Assembly (NCBI RefSeq): GCF_034627025.1
Contig: NZ_CP141048.1
Location: 1,810,001-1,874,000 of the forward strand
DNA length: 64,000 nucleotides
Direction of reading: 5' to 3'
DNA from: Microvirga lotononidis
GTDB taxonomy: Bacteria; Pseudomonadota; Alphaproteobacteria; Rhizobiales; Beijerinckiaceae
Shown in pieces: positions 53,314 to 61,125 of this stretch. Within the stretch, counting starts at the first letter, position 1, and every line of letters starts with the position of its first letter. Under the pieces are notes generated by a model. It had not been told where the DNA came from, did not search any database, and saw only the letters and a list, made by a program, of their open reading frames with translations. A program made the position numbers and the translations under genes.

Positions 53314-54297
53314 ATGAAACATAGGACACGCTTCGGTCTGGGGCTCGCGGGAGCCCTGCTCCTGGCAGCCCCCGCGATGGCGCAGACCAAGTGGAACCTG
53401 CCTGCCGCCTATCCGCCGGACAATTTCCACACCGAGAACCTGAACGCCTTCGCCAAGGATGTGGCCGATGCGACGGGCGGCAAGCTGCAGATCACGGTTC
53501 ACGGCAATGCCTCGCTCTTCAAGGCGCCGGAGATCAAGCGCGCGGTGCAGACCGGGCAGGCCCAGGTCGGCGAGGTCCTGATGTCGCTGCACGAGAACGA
53601 GGATCCGGTCTACGGCCTCGACGTGGTGCCCTTCCTCGCCACGTCGTTCGAGCAGGCGAAGAAGCTCTGGGACGTGCAGAAGCCGGCCATCGAGAAGAAA
53701 TTCGCCAGCCAGGGCCTGATGCTGCTGTTCGCGGTGCCGTGGCCGCCGCAGGGCATTTTCGCCAAGAAGGACATCAACACCGTCGAGGATCTGAAGGGCG
53801 TCAAGTGGCGCTCCTACAATCCCGGCACCGCCCGCATCGCCGAACTCGTCGGCGCGCAGCCCGTCACGGTTCAGGCAGCGGACCTGCCGCAGGCGCTCGC
53901 CACCGGAGTGGTCACCACCTTCATGACGTCGGGCGCCACCGGCTACGATTCGAAGGTATGGGAATCGCTGTCGCATTTCTACGACACGCAGGCCTGGATC
54001 CCGAAGAACCTGACCTTCGTCAACAAGGCCGCCTTCGACGCCCTCGACAAGCCGACCCAGGAAGCCGTGCTGAAGGCCGCCAAGTCCGCGGAGGAGCGCG
54101 GTTGGAAGACCGCGCAGGAGAAGACCAAGTGGTACGTCGACCAGATGGCCGCGAAGGGCATGAAGATCCAGCCGCCGAGCGCCGAACTCAAGGCCGGACT
54201 GCAGAAGGTCGGTGAGCAGTTGACGCAGGATTGGCTGAAGAAGGCCGGGTCCGACGGACAGGCCATCATCGACAGCTACAAGAAGGCCGCGATGTAG
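53314..54297 (+). CDS. TRAP transporter substrate-binding protein (DctP)
   Basis: Periplasmic solute receptor of 327 residues. The signal peptide ends AAPAMAQ; the mature protein begins TKWNLPAAYPPDNFHTENL. The carboxylate-binding Arg expected of the family is in GVKWRSYNPGTARIAELVG, followed by PQALATGVVTTFMTSGATGYDSKVWE. ATG 53314 follows AGAGGGAGAACG; the open frame farther upstream is the shadow of DctM. It completes the Q-M-P operon (32 bp after DctM). The substrate is probably an organic acid but not determinable. A long inverted repeat follows. Confidence 0.93.
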   Translation: MKHRTRFGLGLAGALLLAAPAMAQTKWNLPAAYPPDNFHTENLNAFAKDVADATGGKLQITVHGNASLFKAPEIKRAVQTGQAQVGEVLMSLHENEDPVYGLDVVPFLATSFEQAKKLWDVQKPAIEKKFASQGLMLLFAVPWPPQGIFAKKDINTVEDLKGVKWRSYNPGTARIAELVGAQPVTVQAADLPQALATGVVTTFMTSGATGYDSKVWESLSHFYDTQAWIPKNLTFVNKAAFDALDKPTQEAVLKAAKSAEERGWKTAQEKTKWYVDQMAAKGMKIQPPSAELKAGLQKVGEQLTQDWLKKAGSDGQAIIDSYKKAAM

Positions 54298-54317
54298 GCC
54301 TGGATGTTGTCAGCAAG

Positions 54318-54420
54318 GCGTCATCCCGGACGGCATAAGCCGATCCGGGATCGCCACCATAATAAGGCACTGTTCTCGTCACGCGATCCCGGGTTCCGCT
54401 TTGCGGCCCCGGGATGACGC
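54318..54420. repeat. GTCATCCCGG-type inverted repeat after the TRAP operon
   Basis: The terminal arms GCGTCATCCCGG (54318-54329) and CCGGGATGACGC (54409-54420) are perfect 12-bp inverted repeats. Nested GATCCGGGATCG and CGATCCCGGG lie inside. It separates the TRAP operon from the convergent osmC gene. Confidence 0.75.
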
Positions 54421-54424
54421 TTTT

Positions 54425-54847
54425 CTAAGCCAGCGTGAAATCCATCGTGATTTCGGCGTTGAGCACCTTGGAGACCGGGCAATTCTTCTCCGCCGCGTGG
54501 GCCAGTTCCTCGAACTTGGCGCGGTCGATGCCGGGCACGTTGGCGTTGAGCGTCAGGGCCGACTTCTTGATCGCGAAGCCGCTCCCTTCCTGCTCGAGGG
54601 AAACGACCGCCTCGGTGGCAAGCTCGGTGGGCGTGAAGCCCGCGCCCTGGAGCTGGAACGCAAGGGCCATGGTGAAGCAGCCGGCATGGGCGGCGGCGAT
54701 CAGTTCCTCGGGGTTCGTGCCCTTCTCGTCCTCGAAACGGGTCTTGAAGGAATAGGGCGTCGAGGACAGAACGCCGGAATCCGAGGTGAGATGGCCGCTG
54801 CCATCCTTGCCCGTACCCTGCCAAACGGCTCTTGCCTTGCGATTCAT
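54425..54847 (-). CDS. osmC: OsmC family peroxiredoxin
   Basis: 140-residue thiol peroxidase of the OsmC/Ohr superfamily that reduces organic hydroperoxides. The catalytic cysteines are C57 in AAAHAGCFTMALA and C123 in EKNCPVSKVL, at the expected spacing; NPEELIAAAHAGCF is the OsmC signature. AGGAGA precedes the second of two adjacent ATGs, so 54847 is preferred over 54850. It ends beside the TRAP-side inverted repeat. A dispersed repeat copy lies just upstream. Confidence 0.93.
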   Translation of the reverse strand: MNRKARAVWQGTGKDGSGHLTSDSGVLSSTPYSFKTRFEDEKGTNPEELIAAAHAGCFTMALAFQLQGAGFTPTELATEAVVSLEQEGSGFAIKKSALTLNANVPGIDRAKFEELAHAAEKNCPVSKVLNAEITMDFTLA

Positions 54848-54874
54848 CATGGTCTCCTTTTGCGGACAGGCTCG

Positions 54875-54989
54875 GAGCATCGGACCCGGAAGCGGACCCG
54901 GCTTCGGGATCGATTCCGATGCTCCACTCTCTGAAGAGTGCATCGTTCGGTGCGGAAGATCGGGTCCACTTTTCCGCACGATGCGCTAG
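54875..54989. repeat. Dispersed two-part palindromic repeat (copy G)
   Basis: The clearest complete copy: GAGCATCGGACCCGGAAGCG to GGGATCGATTCCGATGCTCC (module 1), ACTCTCTGAAGAGTGCATCG (linker, itself a small dyad), then TTCGGTGCGGAAGATCGGGT to TTTTCCGCACGATGCGCTAG (module 2). It lies between divergent osmC and the DUF1345 gene. Confidence 0.85.
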
Positions 54990-55051
54990 TGATCTAGGAC
55001 AGTTCGCGCCAGGCTCCAGAGTCCCTATCTTATTCGAGTTGCGAGTATGTG

Positions 55052-55696
55052 ATGTCGATTATCAATCAGATCCGTCTGCGCCCGCGGCTCCTCGGAGCGG
55101 CTCTCGTCGTCCTTCTGGTCTTCGCGGCCCTGCCGTCCTCCTGGCAGCTCAATTCACGGGTGCTCGTCGCCTGGGATCTCGGCGTGGTGTTCTATCTCGT
55201 GCTGGCGGGCATCATGGCGGCGCGTTCCTCGACGGCCATGATGCAGAACCGCGCCGCGCAGGAGGACGAGGCGGCCGCCGTGGTGCTCGCCCTGACGCTC
55301 GCGGCCTCGATCGCAAGCCTCGCCGCCATCGCGGTGGAACTCGCCGGCATCCGCGACGGCGGGGCCGACGGGAAGGGCTTCCACCTGTCCATCGCGGGCA
55401 TCACGATCCTCTGTTCGTGGTTCTTCGTGCACACGATCTACGCCATCCATTACGCCCATGAATATTACGGCGACAAAGGCGAGCGGCAGGGGCTCGCGTT
55501 TCCGCACAAAGGCCAGCCCGATTACTGGGACTTTCTCTATTTCGCATTCAACCTCGGGGCCGCGGCACAGACGTCGGACGTGGTCATCGTGTCCAAGCGC
55601 ATGCGACGCCTGGCGCTTGCCCACACGATCCTGTCCTTCCTGTTCAACACCACGATCCTCGCGCTCGCCGTGAACGTGGGGGCGGGAATGCTTTAA
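55052..55696 (+). CDS. DUF1345 integral membrane protein
   Basis: 214 residues with about six membrane segments, typical of DUF1345. Markers are VAWDLGVVFYLVLAGIMA, ILCSWFFVHTIYAIHYAHEYY near residue 120 and YWDFLYFAFNLGAAAQTSDV near 155. The function of the family is unknown. GTG 55049 directly precedes ATG 55052 and either could start it. It stands alone, with the acetyltransferase gene 115 bp downstream on the same strand. Confidence 0.85.
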   Translation: MSIINQIRLRPRLLGAALVVLLVFAALPSSWQLNSRVLVAWDLGVVFYLVLAGIMAARSSTAMMQNRAAQEDEAAAVVLALTLAASIASLAAIAVELAGIRDGGADGKGFHLSIAGITILCSWFFVHTIYAIHYAHEYYGDKGERQGLAFPHKGQPDYWDFLYFAFNLGAAAQTSDVVIVSKRMRRLALAHTILSFLFNTTILALAVNVGAGML

Positions 55697-55811
55697 GGCC
55701 GGGGCGCCGGCAGGCTCGGGCCTTGCATGACCATGATTGTTATGCAGAAATTATCGGTAACGACGCGTGCTGCCGCTCAGGGCGCGTGATCCATGCCCGC
55801 CGAATGAACCG

Positions 55812-56360
55812 ATGCCCACCGTCCCTTCCGTTCCCGTCCCGATTCTCGAAACCGAGCGCCTCGTCCTGCGCGGCCACCGGGCGAACGATTTCGCCGATTG
55901 CTTCACGCTCTGGACGGACCCGGGCGTCACGCGCTTCATCGGCGGCAAGCCCTCCACGCAGGAAGAGGTCTGGGGACGGTTGCTGCGCTATGTGGGGCAC
56001 TGGGCGATGCTCGGTTTCGGCTACTGGGTCATCACGGACAAGACGACCGGCCGCTTCATGGGTGAGGTCGGGTTCGCCGATTTCAGGCGCGAGATCGATC
56101 CGTCCCTCGACGGCATGCCGGAAATCGGCTGGGTTCTCGCGCCCGAGTGCCAGGGCAAGGGCTACGCGACCGAGGCCGCACGTGCCGCGATTCGATGGGG
56201 CGAGAAGCATTTCGGTCCCGTGCGCACGGCCTGCATCATCGCGCCGGAGAACGAAGCGTCGATCCGGGTGGCGGAAAAATGCGGTTACCGGGAGTTCCGG
56301 CGCACCACCTACAAGGATCAGCCGACGATCATGTTCGTGCGGGAGCAGGCGAGGGCCTGA
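55812..56360 (+). CDS. GNAT family N-acetyltransferase (RimJ/RimL-like)
   Basis: 182-residue GNAT enzyme resembling the Acetyltransf_3 (RimJ/RimL) group. It opens ILETERLVLRGHRANDFAD; the acetyl-CoA loop is in IGWVLAPECQGKGYATEAARAA (Q/R-x-x-G-x-G/A); SIRVAEKCGYREF closes the fold. Substrates range from ribosomal protein termini to antibiotics and cannot be told here. ATG 55812 is chosen because the family N-terminus begins there. Dispersed repeat copy H follows. Confidence 0.88.
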   Translation: MPTVPSVPVPILETERLVLRGHRANDFADCFTLWTDPGVTRFIGGKPSTQEEVWGRLLRYVGHWAMLGFGYWVITDKTTGRFMGEVGFADFRREIDPSLDGMPEIGWVLAPECQGKGYATEAARAAIRWGEKHFGPVRTACIIAPENEASIRVAEKCGYREFRRTTYKDQPTIMFVREQARA

Positions 56361-56485
56361 AGCATCGAACGCAAACGTGAAATTCGGTTTTGTGTGCAAG
56401 GATGCGTCGGACAACATGCATCGAACGCAAAAGTGGGAACCGGTTTCGCGTAGAAGGATGCCTCAAACCAAAACCTTAGCATCGC
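56361..56485. repeat. Dispersed repeat, module-2-like variant (copy H)
   Basis: AGCATCGAACGCAAACGTGA to GTGTGCAAGGATGCGTCGG, then TGCATCGAACGCAAAAGTGG to CGCGTAGAAGGATGC: two tandem GCATCGAACGCAAA(A/C)GTG units. They have the same layout as module 2 elsewhere but a diverged sequence. It lies between the GNAT gene and recX. Confidence 0.6.
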
Positions 56486-56513
56486 GCGGAACACTCAGCC
56501 CGGTTGTCCGCCA

Positions 56514-57062
56514 TCAGGCGTCGGGATCGTCGTCGGGGTCCATGTCGATGACATCGCGGGCGACGGCGAACCGGAATCCGGCCCGCGCCATGGCGGCCAG
56601 GTCCTTGTCGCGGTAAGGCGCCCGCTCGCCGGGCCGGAACGGCCCGAGCTTCCGGCGACGGGCGAAGGCGCGGGCGGCCTGTTCCTCGTCCCCGTCCTCG
56701 CCCTCCAAGGCGGCCGCGATGGCCGTGCGGTCCACGCCCTTGGCGGAGAGCTTGGCCTGGATGGCGCGGGCCGAGCCGCCCCGGCGCCGCAGGGTGGCGA
56801 CCCGGGCTTCCGCATAGCGGGTATCGTCGATGAGGCCGCTCCTGAGGCTTTTCGCCACCACCTCGTCGATCATCTCCTGGAACCCGGCCGGATCCTCTCC
56901 GCGCAGGCGGCAGCGCTTGTCGACCTTGCGCCGCAGCACGCGGCGCAGGTTCTCGGCCGAGGAGGCGTAGCGTTCGAGATAGGCAAGGGCCGCGCGCTGC
57001 AGATAGGCGGGCGTCACCTGTCGCGGCGGCTTGCGGAGCGGTTTTCCGGGATCGTCCGTCAT
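56514..57062 (-). CDS. recX: RecX family regulatory protein
   Basis: 182-residue helical protein of the RecX family, which caps RecA filaments and limits recombination. Three-helix repeats are visible: YLQRAALAYLERYASSAENLRRVLRRKV, GLIDDTRYAEARVATLRRRGGSARAIQAKLSAKGV and the AARAFARRRKLGPF end. In many bacteria recX sits beside recA, but here it overlaps a PAP2 phosphatase gene by 4 bp (ATGA), a placement I recall in some Hyphomicrobiales. ATG 57062 is used; an upstream open frame is a shadow of the phosphatase. Confidence 0.87.
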   Translation of the reverse strand: MTDDPGKPLRKPPRQVTPAYLQRAALAYLERYASSAENLRRVLRRKVDKRCRLRGEDPAGFQEMIDEVVAKSLRSGLIDDTRYAEARVATLRRRGGSARAIQAKLSAKGVDRTAIAAALEGEDGDEEQAARAFARRRKLGPFRPGERAPYRDKDLAAMARAGFRFAVARDVIDMDPDDDPDA

Positions 57063-57811
57063 TCCGGCTTCGCATCGGAGGGCGGCGTGAGCTCGCCCGG
57101 CTTTTCGACCTGCCCCCGCCGTTGCAATTGGAGCGCCACGAACCAGCACAGGGCCGCCCAGGCGGCGCCGACGGCCCAGCCGGCGAGAACGTCGCTCGGC
57201 CAGTGCACGCCGAGATAGACCCGGCTGATGCCGACCAGGAGAGTCGTGATGATCGCCAGACCCATGATGAAGGTGCTGACGCGTCGGCTCTTCTCCACCC
57301 GCGCCAGCAGGGCGCCGAGGGTCAGGTAGGTGATGGCCGACATCATGGCATGGCCGCTCGGGAAACTCGCCGTGTACACCCTCGTGGCGTGCGGCACGAG
57401 ATCGGGCCGGGGGCGCTCGAACCCGAGTTTCAGCCCGGTGGACAGGAGCGTACCGCCCACGATGGCGACCAGGACCAGGATGGCTGCGCCGCGTTTGCCG
57501 GCCATGAGCAGATAGATGACGGCCGCCAGGGTGATCAGCGTCAGGATCGCGTAGCCGCCGAGACCGGTGAAGTCCCTGGCGGATTCCTCGAGCCATGAGG
57601 GGCCGAGGGGATTGGCCGGGTTCTGCGGATCGCGCAGGGCCAGCAGGAGGTGGCTGTCGAGGGCATGGGTTTCGCCCTCCCGCACCTCGTCGGCCAGAGC
57701 GATGAACGCCCAGGCGAAGAAGCCGCAGGCGGACAGCGACAGGAGCGGACCGACCTCATTGAGGCGCAGGCGAAGCCACAGGCGCGTGGCGGGGGCGAGA
57801 AGCGTATTCAT
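57059..57811 (-). CDS. PAP2 family phosphatase (membrane)
   Basis: Type-2 phosphatidic acid phosphatase of 250 residues with about six membrane segments. The three catalytic motifs are LKLGFERPRPD (KxxxxxxRP), SFPSGHAMMS (PSGH) and SRVYLGVHWPSDVLAG (SRxxxxxHxxxD), all intact. Likely substrates are lipid phosphates such as undecaprenyl diphosphate or phosphatidic acid. AAGAGG lies before ATG 57811. It is coupled to recX by an ATGA overlap, although no functional link is known. Confidence 0.92.
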   Translation of the reverse strand: MNTLLAPATRLWLRLRLNEVGPLLSLSACGFFAWAFIALADEVREGETHALDSHLLLALRDPQNPANPLGPSWLEESARDFTGLGGYAILTLITLAAVIYLLMAGKRGAAILVLVAIVGGTLLSTGLKLGFERPRPDLVPHATRVYTASFPSGHAMMSAITYLTLGALLARVEKSRRVSTFIMGLAIITTLLVGISRVYLGVHWPSDVLAGWAVGAAWAALCWFVALQLQRRGQVEKPGELTPPSDAKPE

Positions 57812-57940
57812 GGCCTCTTGAGATAGGAGAGTCCGGCGCATCTGGCGAGGGGCGGCGGCGGGCAAGGCAAGGCGCGGCGCTTCAGACAGGCGCGATGACC
57901 GGCCCAAGGCGGGCCACGACGGTCGGGTGTGTCATGACCC

Positions 57941-59134
57941 TCACACGTCCAGCAGGGCCTGCCATTCCTTCGGCGCGGTGATGCTGCCGAGGTTGAGCCA
58001 TTGGGCCATCAGGCGAAGCTCCTCGCCGAGAGCGGGAGCGATCTCGTCCTGCGCCGCTGAGGCTTCCGGGTGGATCGAGTGGACGATGAGGTTGCCCGCC
58101 GCCCGGTCGGCCTTGAGGTCCACGCGGGCGACGATCCTTTCGCCGAGCACGAAGGGCAGGCAGTAATAGCCGAATTCCCGCTTCTCGGCCGGCGTGTATA
58201 TCTCGATCCGGTACCGGAAGTCGAACAGGCGCTCCGTGCGGGTGCGCTCCCAGACGATGGGATCGAAGGGCGATACGAGGGCCCGGGCCTCGACCCGGCG
58301 GGGGAGTTTGGCCTGCGGGTCGAGATAGACCGGCCCGCTCCAGCCTTCGACCGTGACGGGCACGAGATCGCCGGCCTCCACCAATTCGGGAATGCGGACC
58401 TTCGCATCCTGCGGCTCCAGGCGAAAATAGTCGCGCAGGCAGCGCTCCGACGCGATGCCGAGCGCCCGGATAGAGTGCCGCAGCAATTCGCGTTGCGCCT
58501 CGTCGGCCGAGGGTGTGGGGACGTTCAGGATGTCCGAAGGCAGAACCCGCTCCGGCAGATCGTAGATGCGCTCGAAGCCGCGCCGGGTTGCGGTGGTGAC
58601 CTCGCCGGCCCAGAACAGCCATTCCAGGGCCCGCTTGCCGTCGCTCCATCCCCACCAGGAGCCCTGTCCCTTATGCCCTCCGGAAAGCTCGCCCGCGGCC
58701 ATGGGGCCCTGTGTTGCGATCTCGCGGCGCACCTCCTCGATGAAGGCACGCTTTTCCTGCCCGAACTTGGCGAGCCCCCCATAGATGCCCTCGCCCCGCC
58801 TGGCGCGTTCCATCCGCCAGCGGAAGACGGGATGCAGGTCGAGCCGGATCAGCGAGGCCTCGTGGCCCCAGTACTCGAAGGTCTCGCGCTTCCTGGCGTG
58901 ATAGGCGGCCTTCTCGAGAAGATCGCGGTCATAGGCGCCGATCCGCGAGAAGAGCGGCATGTATTGGGCCCGGACCAGCACGTTGACCGAATCGATCTGC
59001 AGGAGGTGCGAGCGTTGCAGCACGCGGCTCAAGTGCCGCCGCGACGTGGATGCGGGCCGGACTTCATGGAGCCCTTGCGCGGCGAGCGCGATGCGACGGG
59101 CCTGGGCGAGACTGAGCTTGGTACGGGGTGCCAT
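57941..59134 (-). CDS. ycaQ: YcaQ-type DNA glycosylase (HTH_42 winged-helix protein)
   Basis: 397 residues of the YcaQ/AlkX/AlkZ family, DNA glycosylases that unhook alkylated bases and interstrand crosslinks. The catalytic QxD motif is Q46-I-D48 in LLQIDSVNVL, followed by PLFSRIGAYD. Later family marks are FEYWGHEASLI, WSDGKRALEWLFWAGEV, SPFDPIVWERTRTERLFDF and YCLPFVLGERIVARVD. The protein carries three winged-helix-like domains in the family. A LexA-type GTTC-N7-GTTC box lies 5 bp upstream of the ATG, suggesting SOS control. Confidence 0.92.
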   Translation of the reverse strand: MAPRTKLSLAQARRIALAAQGLHEVRPASTSRRHLSRVLQRSHLLQIDSVNVLVRAQYMPLFSRIGAYDRDLLEKAAYHARKRETFEYWGHEASLIRLDLHPVFRWRMERARRGEGIYGGLAKFGQEKRAFIEEVRREIATQGPMAAGELSGGHKGQGSWWGWSDGKRALEWLFWAGEVTTATRRGFERIYDLPERVLPSDILNVPTPSADEAQRELLRHSIRALGIASERCLRDYFRLEPQDAKVRIPELVEAGDLVPVTVEGWSGPVYLDPQAKLPRRVEARALVSPFDPIVWERTRTERLFDFRYRIEIYTPAEKREFGYYCLPFVLGERIVARVDLKADRAAGNLIVHSIHPEASAAQDEIAPALGEELRLMAQWLNLGSITAPKEWQALLDV

Positions 59135-59138
59135 GGGC

Positions 59139-59153
59139 GAACAATACCGGAAC
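59139..59153. promoter_or_regulatory. LexA-type SOS box (GTTC-N7-GTTC) before ycaQ
   Basis: Plus strand GAAC-aataccg-GAAC; on the gene strand it reads GTTC-cggtatt-GTTC. It exactly matches the alphaproteobacterial LexA direct-repeat operator. It ends 5 bp before the ycaQ start codon, where a bound repressor would block initiation or early elongation. Confidence 0.65.
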
Positions 59154-59413
59154 GTTGTCGCCGGACGCCAGAGCCTTGGCCTGGAATGACGCGGAAGCTG
59201 TGGATCGTTGTTCCACTCTACCCTCGGCGCCCGAAGGCCGGAGAGCGGGGCCTCGTGGATCAGCCCGGCGTGGGTATCTTTTCAGTTCTGCAAATATGCT
59301 GAATCGCCAACGGGTCATTCTTGCATTTCAGCAAGATCGGCTTGGCGTCCCGCCGTCTCGCAAGGGCACTCTCCCGGGTCTATCTTCACCCCAACATTGA
59401 TGGAGACAGCACC

Positions 59414-60352
59414 ATGAAGCTGACCGGGATTCACCATTTGACGGCCGTCACCGCCGACGCGCCGGGCAACCACGCCTTCTATACGCAGTCCTTGGGTCTG
59501 CGCCTCGTCAAGAAGACCGTGAACCAGGACGACGTGAGCGCCTACCATCTGTTCTATGCGGACGGAAAGGCATCGCCCGGCACCGACATCACCTTCTTCG
59601 ACTGGCCGGTCGAGCGCGAGCGGCGCGGCACGCACAGCATCTCGCAGACGGCGCTGCGCGTGAACGGCGAGAAGGCGCTGCAATGGTGGAAGGACCGCTT
59701 CGGCGCTCTCGATATCCGCAGCGAGGCCATCGTGGAACGGGACGGTCGCCTCAGCCTCGACTTCGAGGATTTCGAGGGGCAGCGCCTCAGCCTCGTCGAC
59801 GATGGCGGGCAGGGCGAGGCGCATCCGTGGGAGCGCAGCCCCGTGCCGGTCGAATATCAGATCCGCGGCCTCGGCCCGATCCGGATCAGCGTGCCGAAGC
59901 TCGAGCGCACGGCTCGCGTCCTGACGGAAGCCATGGATATGCGCGCCGTCCGCGAGTACCGGGTCGGCGACACCCCGGTCCATGTGTTCGCGATGGGCGA
60001 GGGCGGTCCGGCGGCAGAGCTGCATGTGGCGGTGGAGCCCGGCCTTCCCCCGGCCCGACCGGGAGCGGGCGGCGTGCACCATGTGGCCTTCCGCACGCCG
60101 AACGAGCAGACCTATCAGGAATGCTGGGAGCGGTTGCAATCTCTGAGGGCGCCATCCAGCGGCCCGGTCGATCGCTACTATTTCCAGAGCTTGTACTTCC
60201 GCGAGCCGAACGGGATCCTGTTCGAGATCGCCACGGACGGCCCGGGCTTCGCCACGGACGAGCCGATGGAGAAGCTCGGCGAGCGCTTGGCCCTGCCGCC
60301 CTTCCTGGAGCCGCGCCGAGCCGAGATCGAGGCGGGCCTCAAGCCGCTTTGA
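59414..60352 (+). CDS. Ring-cleaving dioxygenase, VOC family (MhqO/LinE-like)
   Basis: Extradiol-type dioxygenase of 312 residues made of two vicinal-oxygen-chelate modules. The opening [23 protein letters not shown] with [16 protein letters not shown] is characteristic of MhqO/LinE-type hydroquinone dioxygenases. Metal ligands are expected at His in GIHHLT, His in [10 protein letters not shown] and Glu in [13 protein letters not shown]. It probably opens hydroquinone- or catechol-like rings, in detoxification. It is a single gene; a strong terminator follows at 60396. Confidence 0.9.
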   Translation: MKLTGIHHLTAVTADAPGNHAFYTQSLGLRLVKKTVNQDDVSAYHLFYADGKASPGTDITFFDWPVERERRGTHSISQTALRVNGEKALQWWKDRFGALDIRSEAIVERDGRLSLDFEDFEGQRLSLVDDGGQGEAHPWERSPVPVEYQIRGLGPIRISVPKLERTARVLTEAMDMRAVREYRVGDTPVHVFAMGEGGPAAELHVAVEPGLPPARPGAGGVHHVAFRTPNEQTYQECWERLQSLRAPSSGPVDRYYFQSLYFREPNGILFEIATDGPGFATDEPMEKLGERLALPPFLEPRRAEIEAGLKPL

Positions 60353-60395
60353 GGCGCTCTGTCCGGTAACCTGAACACGACTGGAATTTTCCGGA

Positions 60396-60430
60396 CCGTC
60401 TCGCGTTATAGCGCGAGACGGTTTTTCTTT
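60396..60430 (+). terminator. Rho-independent terminator after the dioxygenase gene
   Basis: CCGTCTCGCG-ttatag-CGCGAGACGG forms a 10-bp perfect stem, followed by TTTTTCTTT. It ends the dioxygenase transcript. Confidence 0.92.
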
Positions 60431-60577
60431 GCGGAAGTCATGCCGCTACGTTTGGATAACCATGACAAAATAACACCGGCGCTTTCGCCCTTTTACTTCC
60501 GTAGCGGAGTTGTGTAACGCTTTGATCAAATTTATGTGTTTCTATCGCTTATATTTAATGCTCCGTAGGGGAATTGC

Positions 60578-61096
60578 ATGCTCGGCGCCAAGATGAGAAT
60601 GGGCCTGCTGGGAACGCTTGTCGCGTTCCTGGGTATTTTTGGCGTGGCCTATGCCGCGTCGTTGCCGGCTCCCAAGGAGCGGCCGATCCTCACGATCTCC
60701 GGCAAGATCGACGTCACCAACAAGGACAACACGGCCCAGTTCGATCGCGCGATGCTGGAATCGCTGGGTCTTGTGACGGTCGAGACGACGACGCCCTGGC
60801 ATGAAGGCAAGGTGAAGTTCGAAGGCGTCTCCATGGACAAGCTGATGAAGCTGGTGGGGGCCTCCGGGCAGAGGATCGTGGTCGTGGCCTTGAACGACTA
60901 CACGACTGAAATTCCGATGGAGGATTTCGCGAAATTCAACGTCATCCTCGCCATCAAGCGCAACGGGGAATACATGTCCGTGCGCGACAAGGGCCCCTTG
61001 TTCATCATCTATCCCTATGACAGCAATCCGGATCTGAAGAGTCAGACCTACTTTGCACGCTCGGCTTGGCAGGTCGCCAGGATCGAAGTGAAGTAA
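60578..61096 (+). CDS. Exported SUOX-fold (oxidoreductase molybdopterin-binding-like) protein
   Basis: 172 residues with a signal peptide or anchor (MGLLGTLVAFLGIFGVAYA). The mature part resembles the PF00174 sulfite-oxidase fold: ILTISGKIDVTNKDNTAQFD, WHEGKVKFEGVSMDKLMKLVG, VVALNDYTTEIPMEDF and RDKGPLFIIYPYDS. It has no cysteine, so the ligand that holds molybdenum in true enzymes is absent and it probably does not bind Moco as an enzyme. It lies 29 bp upstream of a GGDEF-EAL membrane protein, suggesting a periplasmic sensing partner. Confidence 0.83.
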   Translation: MLGAKMRMGLLGTLVAFLGIFGVAYAASLPAPKERPILTISGKIDVTNKDNTAQFDRAMLESLGLVTVETTTPWHEGKVKFEGVSMDKLMKLVGASGQRIVVVALNDYTTEIPMEDFAKFNVILAIKRNGEYMSVRDKGPLFIIYPYDSNPDLKSQTYFARSAWQVARIEVK

Positions 61097-61125
61097 GTAG
61101 GGTAGGCAGGGGCGGAGGCCTCCCA

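Noticed and set aside
51964..54297. A 777-codon frame that could suggest a fused TRAP permease and binding protein
   Set aside because: The upstream part is a shadow of DctM in another frame; a signal peptide and ribosome-binding site mark the real start at 53314.
56514..57596. RecX with a 178-codon N-terminal extension
   Set aside because: The extension is an out-of-frame reading of the PAP2 phosphatase gene; the ATGA overlap at 57059-57062 marks the start.
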